Shown here: piece after piece, positions 9,992 through 22,755 of the stretch
Position numbering within the stretch: position 1 is the stretch's first letter
Layout: each line of letters starts with the position of its first letter
Source: Ampullaceana balthica
Taxonomy: Eukaryota; Mollusca; Gastropoda; Lymnaeidae
NCBI GenBank assembly: GCA_944989445.1
Contig: CALYLW010000124.1
Span: forward strand, 675,001 to 739,000
Direction: 5' to 3'
Length of the DNA stretch: 64,000 nt
Made by a program: the position numbers and the translations under genes
The notes under the pieces: generated by a model
Told to the model about the DNA's origin: nothing
Database searches by the model: none
Seen by the model: the letters and a program-made list of their open reading frames with translations, nothing else

Positions 9992-11305
9992 CTTAGACAT
10001 CGCCACGGGAAAGTTCAGGGTGTCAAGTAATAGTTGAGATCAACCAATTGTTGACTGGAAGTCTCGAGACAAAAAATTGCTTCTGGAGATTTCAGGGCCT
10101 GAGTTTTAAAAGTTTGCATACTCGAAGGGGGTTTAATACTATTTAAAACTATTACATTAATTCAGTGTTTAAAATACAACTTTTTTAAGACTTTCTTTAT
10201 ACTTGCGATTTCATCTTCTTAGCCCATTGTTTTTTTATGTTACATCAGTGACTTTTTCATTTTGGTCGATGTGTGCATCCAAGAGAGTTTGATGGTCTCC
10301 TTGTTTCAACATTATGTTTGCTTCGCTCTACGATGTGTGAGTAGGAGCGATCATGTGGATGATAAAGGAAATAAGGCGATTCCTTTTTTTAAAGTAGTTT
10401 ATGATAAAAACTAGAAAATAACATTAAATTTGGTTAGAGCATATCCTTCATAAACGAGCTGAAACATTCTAAAACGTAGATAAAACTTAAAATATTAATT
10501 TTTAAAAAGCGTTACGAAAAAGCCAATTTCACAAATAATTTCTAACTTGTATACAAATAAAATATTCTTCTGTTTCATCCTCATTCTATTCGATTTTCGA
10601 GTTGCAAAAAGTTATCATTTTCAGGTCCGCGCTGTCTTTCGTTGCCTAGTGCATATAAATTTTCAATTTTTATTGCATGTCCTGTGCCTTAAAATTCCTC
10701 TTTGATTAAATGTATTTTTTATTTTCTTTATTTGTGCTCACATTTTAGTGCTTGACTAAAGCCATTGTATGTGATTTTAATCCAGACTCACAAACAATCA
10801 TCTTGTATTGGATAAGATAAATTAATATCAATTACCGCAAAGCTTTTTTAAATATACTATTTCAATTTAACTAAATTTTTATGCCTGATTTTCAAAGTCA
10901 TAGAATAAATATCGTTTTAAGGAAAATAAAAACAATGAGAAATTTTATTAACATCTTTCTTTTGATTAGCATCGCAACACCCACTTCCTTACAACAAAAA
11001 CACAAACTTTAAAACATTGGTACATTAGATATCTCCCAATCTTATGAATATTTCACCGTAATCTACAAGTCGTCCTTAATTTCATGAGGTCTATAAAAAT
11101 GTTTTTATGTCTTCAAGCTTAAAGTTGCAAAGTAATTCACGAAAAAAAATTCGCTAATTGACAAACAAGAGTGAATATAAGAAATAATATGTAAATTATG
11201 TCAATTAAATCAAACATAACCGTTTTATGATATTTATTTACGACAGTCATAAAACGTGGAAGGGGGCTATATAATTGAAAACATAGTTAGTTACTCCCCA
11301 CTCCA
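9992..11305. other. AT-rich intergenic DNA
   Basis: No coding, RNA or repeat signal that I can support. Several AATAAA-like strings occur, as expected by chance in such AT-rich DNA. Confidence 0.5.
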
Positions 11306-11822
11306 AATATTTTTAATAAAAACAACCCGTAAAAACCCAAAGTTTTTGACTATAAATCCTTTACGTATGAGACGTAACTAAAAGAATGTTCATTATAACA
11401 CGCAGCGCAAGACCATACAAAAATACAAAATTGCAGTTGTGTCGTAAAACGTGTTTAATATAATGCGCACCGATCAGGAATAGGTTTAGTGTTGTCAGTA
11501 AAATACGCACCTTATTGCGCGACAGAAAGGTTGTTCAATATAATACGCACCGCGACGCTCTATCTCAAAAAATAGCATGATACATCGGAATAAATAAAAT
11601 AATCTAAAAAATCAATAATTTAATTACGGTACATGCGATCGATCTGAAAGTTTGATACATTGTTTTTATCATCGGTACAAAACTGCCTGCAAAATTTCAG
11701 CTCGCTATCTTGCGAGCAAGTGGGTTAAAAATCGATCAAAAGTTTTGGCGACAAGCAAGCAAGCAAGCAAGCAAGGTCGGTCGGTCGGCCGCAGACACCA
11801 CGAGTTAATATAAAGGATTTAA
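11306..11822 (+). mobile_element. AAATCCTTTATA terminal-inverted-repeat element, single copy
   Basis: Begins AACCCGTAAAAACCCAAAGT and TATAAATCCTTTACGTATG. It ends GAGTTAATATAAAGGATTT, so the AAATCCTTTA block is inverted at the two ends. Inside are repeats AATACGCACC/AATGCGCACC, TACATGCGATCGATCTGAAA and the simple repeats (AAGC)n and (GGTC)n at 11754-11788. The size is about 0.5 kb with no coding, as for a MITE. It matches each arm of the palindrome at 5288-6250. Confidence 0.7.
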
Positions 11823-11860
11823 AAAAGTAAACACACCCTTCTATTGTCACTAACGACTAG

Positions 11861-12032
11861 CAGTGACAGCAAGTGTATAAATGCTCAGTGACAACAAGTG
11901 TATAAATGCTCAGTGAAAAGTGTATAAATGCTCAGTGACAACAATTGTATAAATGCCCAGTGACAACAAGTGTATAAATGCTCAGTGACAACAATTGTAT
12001 AAATGCTCAGTGACAACAAGTGTATAAATGCT
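11861..12032. repeat. 25-bp minisatellite, 7 units
   Basis: Units of CAGTGACAACAAGTGTATAA plus ATGCT start at 11861, 11886, 11911, 11933, 11958, 11983 and 12008. The third has lost 3 bases. The two variants AAGTGT and AATTGT alternate. Confidence 0.95.
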
Positions 12033-13644
12033 ATGCATTGTTCTAGTTTTCACTTCCCATGTTCCCACGTAGGATGTACACATATCGGGCTTGGTGAGAC
12101 TGTTTGTGCGTGAGGGGAGGGGTTGTTGGGGGGCTTGCTTTTCTTTTCAGAAATAGGACACCCCCTCCCCCCCCACCCCCATTTTTCCTCCTCCAAACCG
12201 CATCACGCTAAGTCCGTATGTGAGAGAAAGTCTTCAATGCCGTGCACAAAATAATTTAGACGGTCACTAATCTTGGTAGTCAGTGAAGTGTCCATTGTTT
12301 CAAGATAGTACACAGGCTGTTTACTCTAAAGGTTGGAAATGTATAGAAATGACAGCCTTATGTCTTAAGTGCCTGTATTCCAAGGGTAGTAAATTAAAAC
12401 TTGAATGCATTAAATTAAACCATTAAGTGTGTATTTTATTCATTGATATCTCTCATAGACGGCCATAATTTTCCTATACAGGATAAAATTTTGCACAAAT
12501 TATGTTTACGAGCAAAAATATAAATGAATAAATCCGATACAAATATTTGTAAAAAAAAATTAAAGTTTAAATTGAAAAATGTGGGTGGGGGAGGGAGAAA
12601 GTTAAACTAGAAACTTTAAAATTGATTAAATTACAAGTTTTGAGTTGATAAGCATACACGGGTGTGCATTGGTTAAACTCTATGTGATTGTTAACAGTTA
12701 CGTCGATGTGTTCTTCGCTTCTCAGTCAACCCTCGACCAAATGTGTTTGCCGTAAAGATTAAGAGGCCTACAAAAGTTAAGCACCGATATTCAAGACGGG
12801 GGCTTTATGAAATCCTTTTGCTATAACTACAGACGCAATCGCACGTGAATCGGAAGTCCAGATGTCGATAAGGCATTGTGTCTGGGGTGTCTGATAATAT
12901 TTGCGAATGGTGAACGTGACAAATAAACTAGATTTTCCATCGTGGGATTTTTAAAATAAATATATTACTTTTAATACGGCCTTGTAGCCAGATGTCCATA
13001 CACCGATCTGCTCAGATGTCAGTGCGCAAGGCCGTCTAGACCGACCTACGTCATATCCGAACGTCTGTTTGAATTTCTCGTTTTCAAAAAAATGATGACC
13101 CCTCCCTTCATCCCTAAAAGTCGTAGACGTTTTAAATTTACTAACCCCCCCCCCTCCCCGCATACACACACACTAGTTGTTGGTCAAATTATTTCCACAT
13201 CACTCCGCAGCTGGTGTAAAAACGCTTTTAGATTTCGGCTTTTTGCATAGGTCACCGCAGACATTTAATTTTAAAAATTTTGCCGGTAGCAAACGAATAT
13301 TTTGGGGCATATAGTTAAGAAAAACTCAAAATTTCTTAGATATGATATATATAAATATATAGGGTAACATATATTGCATTTTATTAATTGTCAGTTTTGG
13401 CATTTAAATTTTTTTAGATGTAATATTTGCATTTGAATATTTTTTTCAGTTATGTGTAATCTGTGTATTTGTTTATGTATGTTTTGTGTATGTATGTTTG
13501 TATTCGTCGACAAAAGCCTCTTAGAGTCTGACTCAAGCTGTTATATACTTTTGTTGGTCTAGTTTTCCTAGCCTTTGCCGAAAGAACGCTTACAATAAAA
13601 CAAGCAGATTTACCCGACAGAAACTTGGGATTCATTTTGCTGTT
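12033..13644. other. intergenic DNA with C/G homopolymer tracts
   Basis: No gene recognised. Poly-C rich stretches occur at 12161-12182 and 13146-13160, and a G-rich stretch at 12584-12598. AT-rich DNA fills the rest. Confidence 0.5.
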
Positions 13645-13985
13645 CAGTAGTCATTCGTCCCGTGACATTGTGGAATATTGACTCGTTGTTGTTCAGTAGT
13701 CATTCGTCCCGTGACATTGTGGAATATTGACTCGTTGTTGTTCAGTAGTCATTCATCCCGTGACATTGTGGAATATTGACTCCCTGTTGTTCAGTAGTCA
13801 TTCGTCCCGTGACATTGTGGAATATTGACTCGCTGTTGTTCAGTAGTCATTCGTCCCGTGACATTGTGGAACATTGACTCGTTGTTGTTCAGTAGCCATT
13901 CATCCCGTGACATTGTGGAATATTGACTCGTTGTTCAGTAGTCATTCATCCCGTTACATTGTGGATCATTGACTCGCTGTTGTTC
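13645..13985. repeat. 49-bp minisatellite, 7 units
   Basis: Units begin CAGTAGTCATTCGTCCCGTG at 13645, 13694, 13743, 13792, 13841 and 13890. The last starts at 13936 after a unit 3 bases short. Units differ by a few point changes (CGTCCC/CATCCC, CTCGTT/CTCGCT). Confidence 0.95.
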
Positions 13986-14094
13986 GGGTTGGGTTAAAAA
14001 GGAAAATGGCATAAGTCACTAATAATTATAAATTGTAACATTAAAATTTAAATCTAACCAGTTTTCTAAACCTTCTAAATTTTAGCAATAAAAC

Positions 14095-14475
14095 TATATA
14101 ATTTGCAATTGTTACGCAAGTCAGTCAGTCTGTCCTGGCGCTACTAATTTTAGAAAGCAGGGAAAACCAAATTACTGCACCAATGCATCAAAAGGTGTGC
14201 AAATTAAAGATACGCTGTAAAACATATTATATGAAGTCATTGATTTAGTTCATATAATAATTTTGGAAAAGGGAACAATGTAAAAAGAGAATTTGATGCT
14301 GGTTAATTATAAAATTTAAATAACGGAAAGGGGCGCCGCAGGCGCCCTGCAACCCCTATTATAAAATACTTTGTGTACATTTCAGAAAGTTTAATATTTC
14401 GTATTTATCAAACAAGGACAAGTTAGTTGGGCTTGCTTTTGAAAAAGTTCGGCGCCGTAGGCGCCCTAAAAAAAG
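14095..14475 (+). repeat. Helitron-like GGCGCC family fragment, opposite orientation
   Basis: Contains GGGGCGCCGCAGGCGCCC at 14331-14348. It also has the family segment ACTTTGTGTACATTTCAGAA and a second hairpin, GGCGCCGTAGGCGCCC, at 14450-14465. The left part (GCAAGTCAGTCAGTCTGTCC) is seen again in inverse at about 26160-26215. No terminal CTAG is present, so it is incomplete. Confidence 0.5.
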
Positions 14476-14638
14476 TGCATTTTTTAATAAAATAAATAGA
14501 TTTCAGTTGAAAACTTCCGTCATTTTTGACGGGTGTACGCTAGTTTTTCATAATTAGTATTGCGATTCCAAGAACCTAGCTTAAGTCTTATGTCAAGACT
14601 AAATGTTCAAACTTTTTGTATGTTTATATGACTTAGAT

Positions 14639-14850
14639 CAGTGATTTCCCACCTTCTTTTGGGTGGCGAGTAGTGGCGACCCCTTTTTATGTAAGCCATG
14701 TGACACGAGAACCCCATGAAATTTTTAAAAAGTAATTTTCAATAACGTTTTTACAAAATAGAGCAAATTTGCATTATAGTCAATATATTTTTAGTCGACA
14801 GTTGGCGACTCCCAGAAAACCCTTCACGGCACACAGATTTGGAACCGCTG
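14639..14850. mobile_element. hAT-like MITE
   Basis: Starts CAGTGATTTCCCACC and ends GGAACCGCTG, imperfect inverted termini of the CAGNGGTTCCC type common in hAT elements. No clean target duplication could be seen. No coding. Confidence 0.4.
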
Positions 14851-15549
14851 ACAGATTATGTAATTTTACATCTTCGAAACGGAAAAAATATGACGTCATC
14901 GCTAATCCATAACTTTAGTTTGAAACTGCCTAACATCGATTGATATTTTAAAGGATTCAATGTTAGCATGCCCAGCATTTCAAAATGTAGAGCTGTTTAA
15001 AAGGGAACAATAGTTGCACGTGTATGAAAGAAATAACTTTCCCTCGCGGGAACACGGGGTGGGGGTAGAGAAGAATCCTTGTGGGGAAAAATTGGAGGGG
15101 ATTGGGGTGTGTGGGGGTGGGGGAATTGACGAATAATGCTGCAAACTGCCAACCAGTCGCTTGATAAATAGGTCTGCCTGTGCCATTATCTCGGTTTGTC
15201 CTATCTCGGGAATCTATTTTCACATCTCTGACGATAAGGACAGACCATGTTGTCTGTCGGCCGTATGTATTTTATCGGACACCCGTTGTTACTCGTCTAG
15301 GGGCGAGACAATAGCGATTCGGAATTCAGCGTATGCTTGGAAATGAATCCGAGGAACATGTGCCCATATACATTATTTCATGTCATCTATTCTATTGGTC
15401 TGGCCAGCAAACTCATTGATCAGTTCTGAGTAGGCTTACAACTTGAAATGTACGTCGTTGTACAAATATTCATTGTGTCCAGTATACAATTACCGCAAAG
15501 CTAGTAAACATATTTCTTCGTTTTGTATAAATGGCCTGAACCTTCGGGT
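14851..15549. other. intergenic DNA with G-rich tract
   Basis: Nothing supported beyond a G-rich tract at 15051-15121. The overlapping short frames at 14963-15346 show no domain. Confidence 0.45.
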
Positions 15550-16308
15550 GTCAGGAATAGGGCTGTCAATTTTGTTGAATAAAGCTGCCCGGGTACCCGT
15601 GAAAATTTCGAACGGGTACTAGGGTTACCCGTTCTAAACTTAAACGTCGCATAATGTTCCCCGTCATGATCGCTATACAATGCAACCTAGCCACCATCCA
15701 TGCACCTCATTTCACACAGTAGTAGTAGCCAACGGCTTGCTTCCAGTAACATGCTATTACTAATGCACTACAATTAACTATAATGAACTAAAAACTTTTA
15801 TTCAATTCCTTCTGTAAATGCATTCGTCATACCCATAAAGGACACTAAACTGAACATGCAAACAAAATGTCAACGGCAATGACGTAACGTTCAGTGTCAT
15901 ACCTTGAATGTTGATATCCACTTGGCGTCGGTAGTCGATGCTAATGGCGATGAAGGACGCAATACTGCGGTAAATCTTAAGTGATCGTGCTTTGGTCAGT
16001 GGTACTGCTTTTGTTGACACCAAAAAATTGCTGACATTGGGTGGATCGGCGGTTTGTTTATAAATATCAATTTATGAATAGCGTTCACATGGCGTTTTAT
16101 CGCATTGGGTTACCACCCTTCACAGACAAAATTTAATTACAATGGTTGCATTTTGCCGTGTCGCTGTCAACTTGATTGGCCTGATTCCACACGACGTCTA
16201 ACCCATCTTGTTAACTTTGGGTGTATTATTAATATCATTTTTGGGCTAGGCAAACACGTGTTAATGAACGCAAGAAACACACGCGAATGCAAGGGCTGTG
16301 GGTTATAG

Positions 16309-16582
16309 CAGTGCTTCTCAAAGTGGGGGTCCGCGGAAGTTATCAAGAAAGGAGAGAAAAATATAATTATAATACTCCAATTGCTATCAATAATACTAAC
16401 CATATAGAATTTGTCATTTTTGACAATAAGCAAATAAATGAAAGAAATAAAAGAAAATAAAATAAAAGGAAATAAAATACACTTCGCTACCATGTAAGTA
16501 CAGGGAAAATAGTGCACCGGTTCCTGATGCAATAGAAAAAATTCCTGCCGGTCCGCAATACAAAAAATTTTGAGAAGCACTG
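16309..16582. mobile_element. hAT MITE nested in the 2.6-kb element
   Basis: Termini CAGTGCTTCTCAAA and TTTTGAGAAGCACTG are inverted, flanked by a perfect 8-bp duplication GGTTATAG (16301-16308, 16583-16590). The related sequence at 17635-17665 reads TGTGGGTTATAGGAGTGAAG with no insert, which is the empty site. A partial copy of the same family starts at 61207. Confidence 0.92.
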
Positions 16583-16724
16583 GGTTATAGGAAGGAAGAG
16601 AGGAGAGGGGGGAGAGTAGAAAAAACGGCATTAGATAGATAGTATCAATCGGTGACCCACTGTCGGCTATTTCAAAGCAAAGTTAGTTTCAAAGCAAGGG
16701 TGTTTGAATGAACAAATAAATAGA

Positions 16725-17075
16725 AATTAAAAAAAAGATTTTTAAAAACCACGTTTTTAGAAGCGGACTAAAAAGAAGAAAATAATTTAAAACTTGTAAG
16801 TTCAAGTACTTCGATTTAATATGACTAAAAACGTGGGGCGGGCGCTTATGAGGTTTAACATATGCGGTTTACTCCTTCTCTCACTTATAGATCTCTCTTT
16901 TGCCTTCTAAATTAGAAATCTTTAATTTTTATACCAAACACCCACCCCACGTTTTTAGTCATATTAAATCGAAGTACTTGAACTTACAAGTTTTAAAGTA
17001 TTTTCTTCTTTTTAGTCCGCTTCTAAAAACGTGGTTTTTAAAAATCTTTTTTTTTACTTCTATTTATTTTATTCT
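16725..17075. repeat. large inverted repeat of the AAAACGTGG family
   Basis: The left arm (about 16725-16840) carries AACCACGTTTTTAGAAGCGG and TCAAGTACTTCGATTTAATA. The right arm (about 16950-17050) carries the reverse complement of both, separated by about 110 bp. Related single copies are at 24205-24450 and 26250-26340. Confidence 0.85.
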
Positions 17076-17169
17076 TTTTAGTCCACTTATAACAACCTGG
17101 TTTTTAAAAATATTTTTTTACCTCTATTTATTTTACCAAACACCTCACAAGCGCCCGCCCAACGTTTTA

Positions 17170-17460
17170 AAAACATTGTGATGTGGTCACGGGGCGAACT
17201 CACGGATGTCAACAAAAGCCGACGGTACAGATGCTTTTATATAGACTATAGATTAACTTAAAAGTTCAATAATTTAATAACGGTAGATTTGATCGATCTG
17301 AAATTTTGATACAATGCATTGTCATCCAAGATCTATCTGTGGTAAAATTCTCAGATCTCTAGGACCATCAGAAGTGATTCAATTTTACGTTGGCAGATTT
17401 GAAAAAAATCTTGGACAAACAATGCCCAACGAAAGCGAGTTAATAAAAACGTGGTAATAA
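17170..17460. repeat. dispersed repeat with GATCGATCTGAAATTTTGAT core
   Basis: Shares TTCAATAATTTAATAACGGT, ATACAATGCATTGTCATC and the end AATAAAAACGTGGTAA with 26540-26756. The core also resembles the TIR elements at 54293 and 59390, so the families are related. No coding. Confidence 0.6.
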
Positions 17461-17499
17461 AAACAAACACGGCATCTTTCATCTCTGTGCAGTCCATCC

Positions 17500-17750
17500 T
17501 CACAGCCGACGTCTTACCCATCTTACACTGTTAGTAACTATTTAATTTATTAAATGTAAATACTGACGACCTTGTACGCATTATTAGCATCAGTTTTTCT
17601 AGGTCACCACGTGTTAATGAACACAAGAAGTGAAGGGGTGTGGGTTATAGGAGTGAAGGGAGGAGAGGGGGTAGATAAACACATTAGCTAGTATCAATCG
17701 GCGTATTTCAAAGCAAAGTTAGTCAAAGCAAGGTTTTTTTTTATTAACAA
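17500..17750. repeat. direct duplicate of 16190-16308 plus 16583-16700
   Basis: Matching landmarks in the same order are CACGTGTTAATGAAC, TGTGGGTTATAG, GGAGAGGGGG, AGTATCAATCGG and TTTCAAAGCAAAGTTAGT. This copy lacks the MITE found in the other, so the duplication probably came before that insertion. Confidence 0.8.
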
Positions 17751-18197
17751 ACACAGCGTCTTTCATCTCTAAGCAGTCCATCCTTTGGCAGAGGACTTTT
17801 GTTTTCTTTATACGATTCTTTTAAATAACCTTTTAAATATAAAGTGTGTTGTGCGATTTCTGTTTCACGTCGAGAGAAAAACAGATATATCAAAATACAT
17901 TGTATTTGTTGGGACCGTATTTTATTTCCCGTTGACAGATATTTCCGGTTGACAGATATTTCTCCTTAGATGTACTTCACAGCATATATTTGAAACAAAA
18001 ATTTTCATTTGATAAATTGTTTCGCAAGCCACAATGTAAACACAAAAAGCAGCATGGGAGCCGAAGTTTGGCCTACTGTTAATATAGACATAGAAGCCAC
18101 ATTTTCACGGGTACCCGGGCGGAATTTTACTACCCGGGTAATCACACGGCAACGGGTACTCGGGTCCCGGGTACCCGTTGATAGGCCTAGTCAGGAA

Positions 18198-19829
18198 TAT
18201 TTAAGGAGGGATAAAAATCAGCACAAAAATTAATATTTTACAAAAATTCAAGTAAAATTACAGAGAACTGGAGTTTTAAAGTGATTCGAAAGTAAATTAC
18301 TTTTGAAGAATATGTTAGCAAATTAACTTGATACATTTGTTCGAAATTTCTTGGAGAATAAGAAAAGGGTAATAACGATTTTTAATTAAACGTGAATATT
18401 TGGTAGAGACTCATGGGAGTCCTATATTATTGAAAATAATAGTTACAACAATCTCTACTTTATATCGTATACAGCCTGGGTCTTAAGTATTTGTCTATCT
18501 ACTGAATACGTTCGAGGTAGATTGGAAATGAGAACATTCAACTACTAAATCGACCTCCAGTTGTTTATCTGACGAAAATACCTGAATAAGTCACTCGTTG
18601 GAGCATGTCTACACGTTGTCTCCCCTGAAGGTTACTTTGCGTGATAAATATAAGAGGAGTAAGGGGAAATAATCATTATCATGAGTCCATTTTTCGTGGG
18701 GTCACACTACAAATTATTACAGGCGCGCTATAATTGTGGCAATCTTCAATCAGCCAAACCTTCATGTAAACATGTTTGTCTCGAGATTTTTTTTAAGTGG
18801 AGGAAGAGGGGGAGGGGGGGGGGTCGTTAACCCTATTATTAATAGACTTCAGTTATGTTTGGGCTATTGACCGACTCATGCATGTGAAAGTCATGAGTCA
18901 TTTTTGAAAACAGTGGGCTATTACTGTCATAATCCACAATCGTAAACACGTGTAAAGGGGAGGGGCAAAGTATGCAAGGGCAGCACATGTTTGGGGATCA
19001 CTCGGAAGTGAAAAAAAAATTAAAAGTTAAGGGTATTTCGGCTTTATAATCATTACGACTAGGGAAAGCGTCAGCTGTGACATAGAAATTCATCGCTCAA
19101 ATTTTAACTCATAATGTGACTATGTGGAAGATGATTTGATTTGGTCAAATAAACTTCATGTCATTTAGTGATAAATGCTCCGTGCACACCACATGGGGAC
19201 ACAGGTGTAGAGTGGTAACTTTTTTTTTGGTCAGTTGCAATTTGAAAAGATTTTTTTTGAGGGGTTGGGGGGGGGGTATTACGGTATTTAGAAAGAGTTG
19301 TAGAATACCATTTTCTACACGTCGCTCCTCAGAAGATTGCTAGCTTTTTGTGGAAATATCACTGAATTGATTCCTGGCAGAGGTTACAGTTTGTTATTGT
19401 TTGTTTTGTTTTTTTAAGATTTCACATATGGGCATCGTTTTGTTCAGGGCTGATAATGTAACAGTTCAGTGACAATTATAACTACTTTTGGACGACGCTT
19501 GTATCTTTACTTTAAGTAAATCTACTTTAATTATTTTAATTTATTTTTAGTAACGTGGAAAAAAATTGTATTTATTTGCATGCGTGTCATTTGTTTTGTT
19601 CAATACATTTTTAAATATTTTTTTTTAAATTCTTTTATTTTTCAATTGCGATTGAAACCTTAAAAATTGGAGCCGAGATGTTTTAAATACTTGTTAAATA
19701 AAACAAGGCATCTGATTTGCTTGTGGCCATAATATGTATTAAATGTAATGGCTAAGCAGTTGATGACATTAGACTCTTGAGTTTCGTTGGAGGTCTGTGA
19801 GATTAGTGATGTTCAGGGAATCATGTGCC
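18198..19829. other. intergenic DNA with G-rich tracts
   Basis: No gene recognised. Homopurine/G-rich tracts lie at 18796-18825, 18956-18965 and 19259-19277. They might form quadruplex structures but no role is shown. Confidence 0.5.
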
Positions 19830-20068
19830 TTGGATTAGCAAGGGAAACATCCAGTAAGTAATGGATTAGCCAAGTAAACATCCAGTAAGTCTTGGCTTAG
19901 TCATGGAAACATCCAGTAAGTCTTGGCTTAGCCATGGAAACATCCAGTAAGTCTCTGATTAGCCAGGTAAACATCCAGTAAGTCTTGTCTTAGCCATGGA
20001 AACATCCAGTAAGTCTCTGATTAGCCAGGTAAACATCCAGAAAGTTTTGGATTAGCCAGGGTGACAAA
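19830..20068. repeat. 31-bp minisatellite, 8 units
   Basis: Units resemble TTGGCTTAGCCATGGAAACA followed by TCCAGTAAGTC, at a steady 31-bp spacing (19832, 19863, 19894, 19925 and so on to 20049). Two unit types alternate in the middle (GATTAGCCAGGTAAAC and GCTTAGCCATGGAAAC). Confidence 0.92.
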
Positions 20069-20165
20069 CAAATGCAGTAAGATTCTACGTTAAAGAAGCT
20101 CAGTGCACAATTTAAAATAGGACGTTTTCACATCGACACAACATGTACTTTAGATTCCAATAGAG

Positions 20166-20337
20166 CAGTGATGGCAAACCTATGCCACGCGAGCCACAGA
20201 CGGCACGCAGAGCCTGATCAGCCGTCACGCAACTAAAATATTATTTCCTTAATCCAAGCACTTTGCTGGCACTTCATGTTGGTGCTTTGCTATATGAAAG
20301 TTTGTTTTAATTGAATTTTGGGCACTCGCCATCACCG
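20166..20337. mobile_element. hAT-like MITE, 172 bp
   Basis: Starts CAGTGATGGCAAACC and ends GCACTCGCCATCACCG (inverted, imperfect). Flanks CAATAGAG and CAATATAG form an 8-bp duplication with one mismatch. Confidence 0.7.
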
Positions 20338-20454
20338 CAATATAGATAACAGAGAGAATGATGAAACTGGAGCGCTCTTGACTGTAAATATGGAAATTGG
20401 ATACTAAACTAAACACATATTCTGTAGGCTTGTTCGGTAGGCCTGAGACTAGTC

Positions 20455-20535
20455 TCTTAAGGCCTTGGCTAATACCTGGGAAACCTGCTCCATCTGCTGA
20501 GCAGTGCCATACAACATTGTCTTAAAGTGGGAATA
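20455..20535. repeat. fragment of a dispersed GCTGAGCNGTGCCA repeat
   Basis: TTGGCTAATACCTGGGAAAC and CATCTGCTGAGCAGTGCCAT match 35190-35250, and the end matches 41283-41310. The family may be a SINE; see 35190. Confidence 0.6.
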
Positions 20536-20539
20536 TTGA

Positions 20540-22750
20540 ATACTAGAACTGCCTAATTGGTTGGTGATGTGCAAATGCAATGTTTTGGATGTATTATGAT
20601 GTATATATTAATAAAAATGTTTATTGTAATACATGTACGGATGCCTTTAACTTTATTTATTTTTTATTACACTGTACATATGTCTTAGCGAGATGATGTT
20701 CTATAACGAACAGATCACAACAATCTATGTCATATGTCATAATTTTCGTCACCCAAGTCATTGATTGCTTTTAATTGTGAAGATGTACAATACTTTTTTA
20801 ATAGCCTCATCTGAATGAACCTCGACTATCAAAACTAACCAAAATAACAACAAGATCGAGAGTTCCATCAAACACTTGTTTACGTGACGTTATCGAAACA
20901 TCGCTTTCGGAATCAAGATAGAATCCGACCCGACTGATCCTTTAATCTTGTGCCGGTTGAATACAAATTATACAGAGAAAGAATACACTCCAATATTTGT
21001 TTGTAATTTATTTCGTGGACGTTAAACAAAGATTAATCACAATGATTTTAAGGATTTGACATTCGTGCTCGTGAGATCAAACTGATATTACCGAGGACAT
21101 GCCGATGATGTCACGTTATTTTAGCTGACATCCTAGCAGAATATTTAAAAAAAAACTAAACAGGATATCCCAAATCCAATAGGAGTGTTGCTTCTGTCAA
21201 CGTCACGAAGTCAAATCAATGGAACCAAGTGGCTTTTCCGTGAGTCTCAAATTTTAGTTCACCTGAGCTCAAAGAAGTTAATTTTTCCCGCATAGTTCTT
21301 CAATAATTTTCGCAGTCTTCATCGTTATTGCTTTTTAAAATCTATTTTTAGAATTAAACTCCGAACATAATTTCATTCTAGTACACGTAAACATTTAGTC
21401 ATCTTAATTCGCCTTGTAAAATAAGACATGCGTCACGAATTTGTTCATGTTCATTATTCTTTGTAAATAGATTAAAACTTTCTCCACCATCACTGTACAT
21501 TCATAGGTCTGTAATTATAATGTCATAAATTTTGTATTACTAATTTATCTGTTTTTTCTACTAAATTGCAAAAAAAAATCACAAAGTTAGTAGGACTTAT
21601 GTTGTCATTTACAACAAATAAAGAGTCTGCATGAAAACAGGTACATGTATATTCATTGTGTCTGATTTCAGAACTGTTAACTTTGTTATCGTGGGTTTAT
21701 CAGCTTTGCATGTTAACAATTTTAATCGCTTTTGTTAATACCTATTACAGAGTAAGAAATAAAAATATTAAAATTAATTTATTAAAATCTAGTTATGAAT
21801 AATGTTTAGGTTATGTTGATCTTTATTATTTCCAAGTTAATTTTTCGCTTTATTATTTTATTTTAAAGTACGAAACGTGATATCACATAATCTGTTAGAT
21901 AAAAATCGTTTTGGAATCGTCCTGATCAACCAGGACCAAACATCATCAATGCAGACAATAATAAACAATGCTTTGAAATATTATCTAACCATTTACTTTG
22001 TGTTTCTTTTTTTCCTTCATTTGTTTATATAGCTTGTGTTTATAAAAACGACTCCCAGCAAATAGTTTTAGAAACAAAATGATTTTTTTTTCTTTATTTT
22101 TACAGTTTTTTTAAACGTCATTTCAGCTTGGGTAGGTAATAAAAACAATGGTGTGCAATAACAATAGTTTTCTACCCCGAATGTCAAGATATAAATGGAG
22201 AAAAATTAAGGGACATAATGTACTTTCGTATTAGCGGAATGACATGGTTATCTGGCCTTACAAGGAGAACAGCATTTAAAGCTGAATGCATCGATTATTC
22301 GTGGAAGGGTGGAGGGGAGGTGTGGCCTCAAATGACACATCTAGTGCTATTATTATACCTCAGGATGTCAATTAACTCAACCCATTTCAACTATCTTAAA
22401 TCATTACTATTATCTTTATAAAATAATGTAAAGCCATCTACGTGTATGCGACGTTGCATCTATTAAAAATCTAGTTACTTCATTCCTCTGAACATGGATA
22501 GTGGAATGACATTTTTAGCCCTATTTACTTACAGTCACAGCAAGTACATACCACTTACAACTCAATTAATTACACATTACTTACAGCCCCAATAAGTGCA
22601 CATCACACACAGCTCTAATAAGAACACCTTGAGTTACTACGCAAATAATTGTATAATACTTACAGCCCCTATACTTGAACATTCAGTATATTTTTAATGT
22701 TTATGTCATCAGTGGCACAGATTTCCCCTCATAAGTTTTCTATTAAGCCT
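20540..22750. other. AT-rich intergenic DNA
   Basis: No gene, RNA or repeat recognised. The open frame at 22218-22421 has no family feature. Confidence 0.5.
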
Positions 22751-22755
22751 TTATT

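Larger units (their letters stand above)
15558..18189. mobile_element. 2.6-kb hAT-type element with nested insertions
   Basis: Termini TAGGGCTGTCAA and TTGATAGGCCTA are inverted (10 of 12 match). They are flanked by a perfect 8-bp duplication GTCAGGAA (15550-15557 and 18190-18197). Multiple GGGTACCCG motifs lie just inside both ends (15596-15635, 18100-18180), resembling subterminal transposase sites. No transposase coding is recognisable. The interior holds a smaller hAT MITE, an inverted repeat and a duplicated segment, listed separately. Confidence 0.75.
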
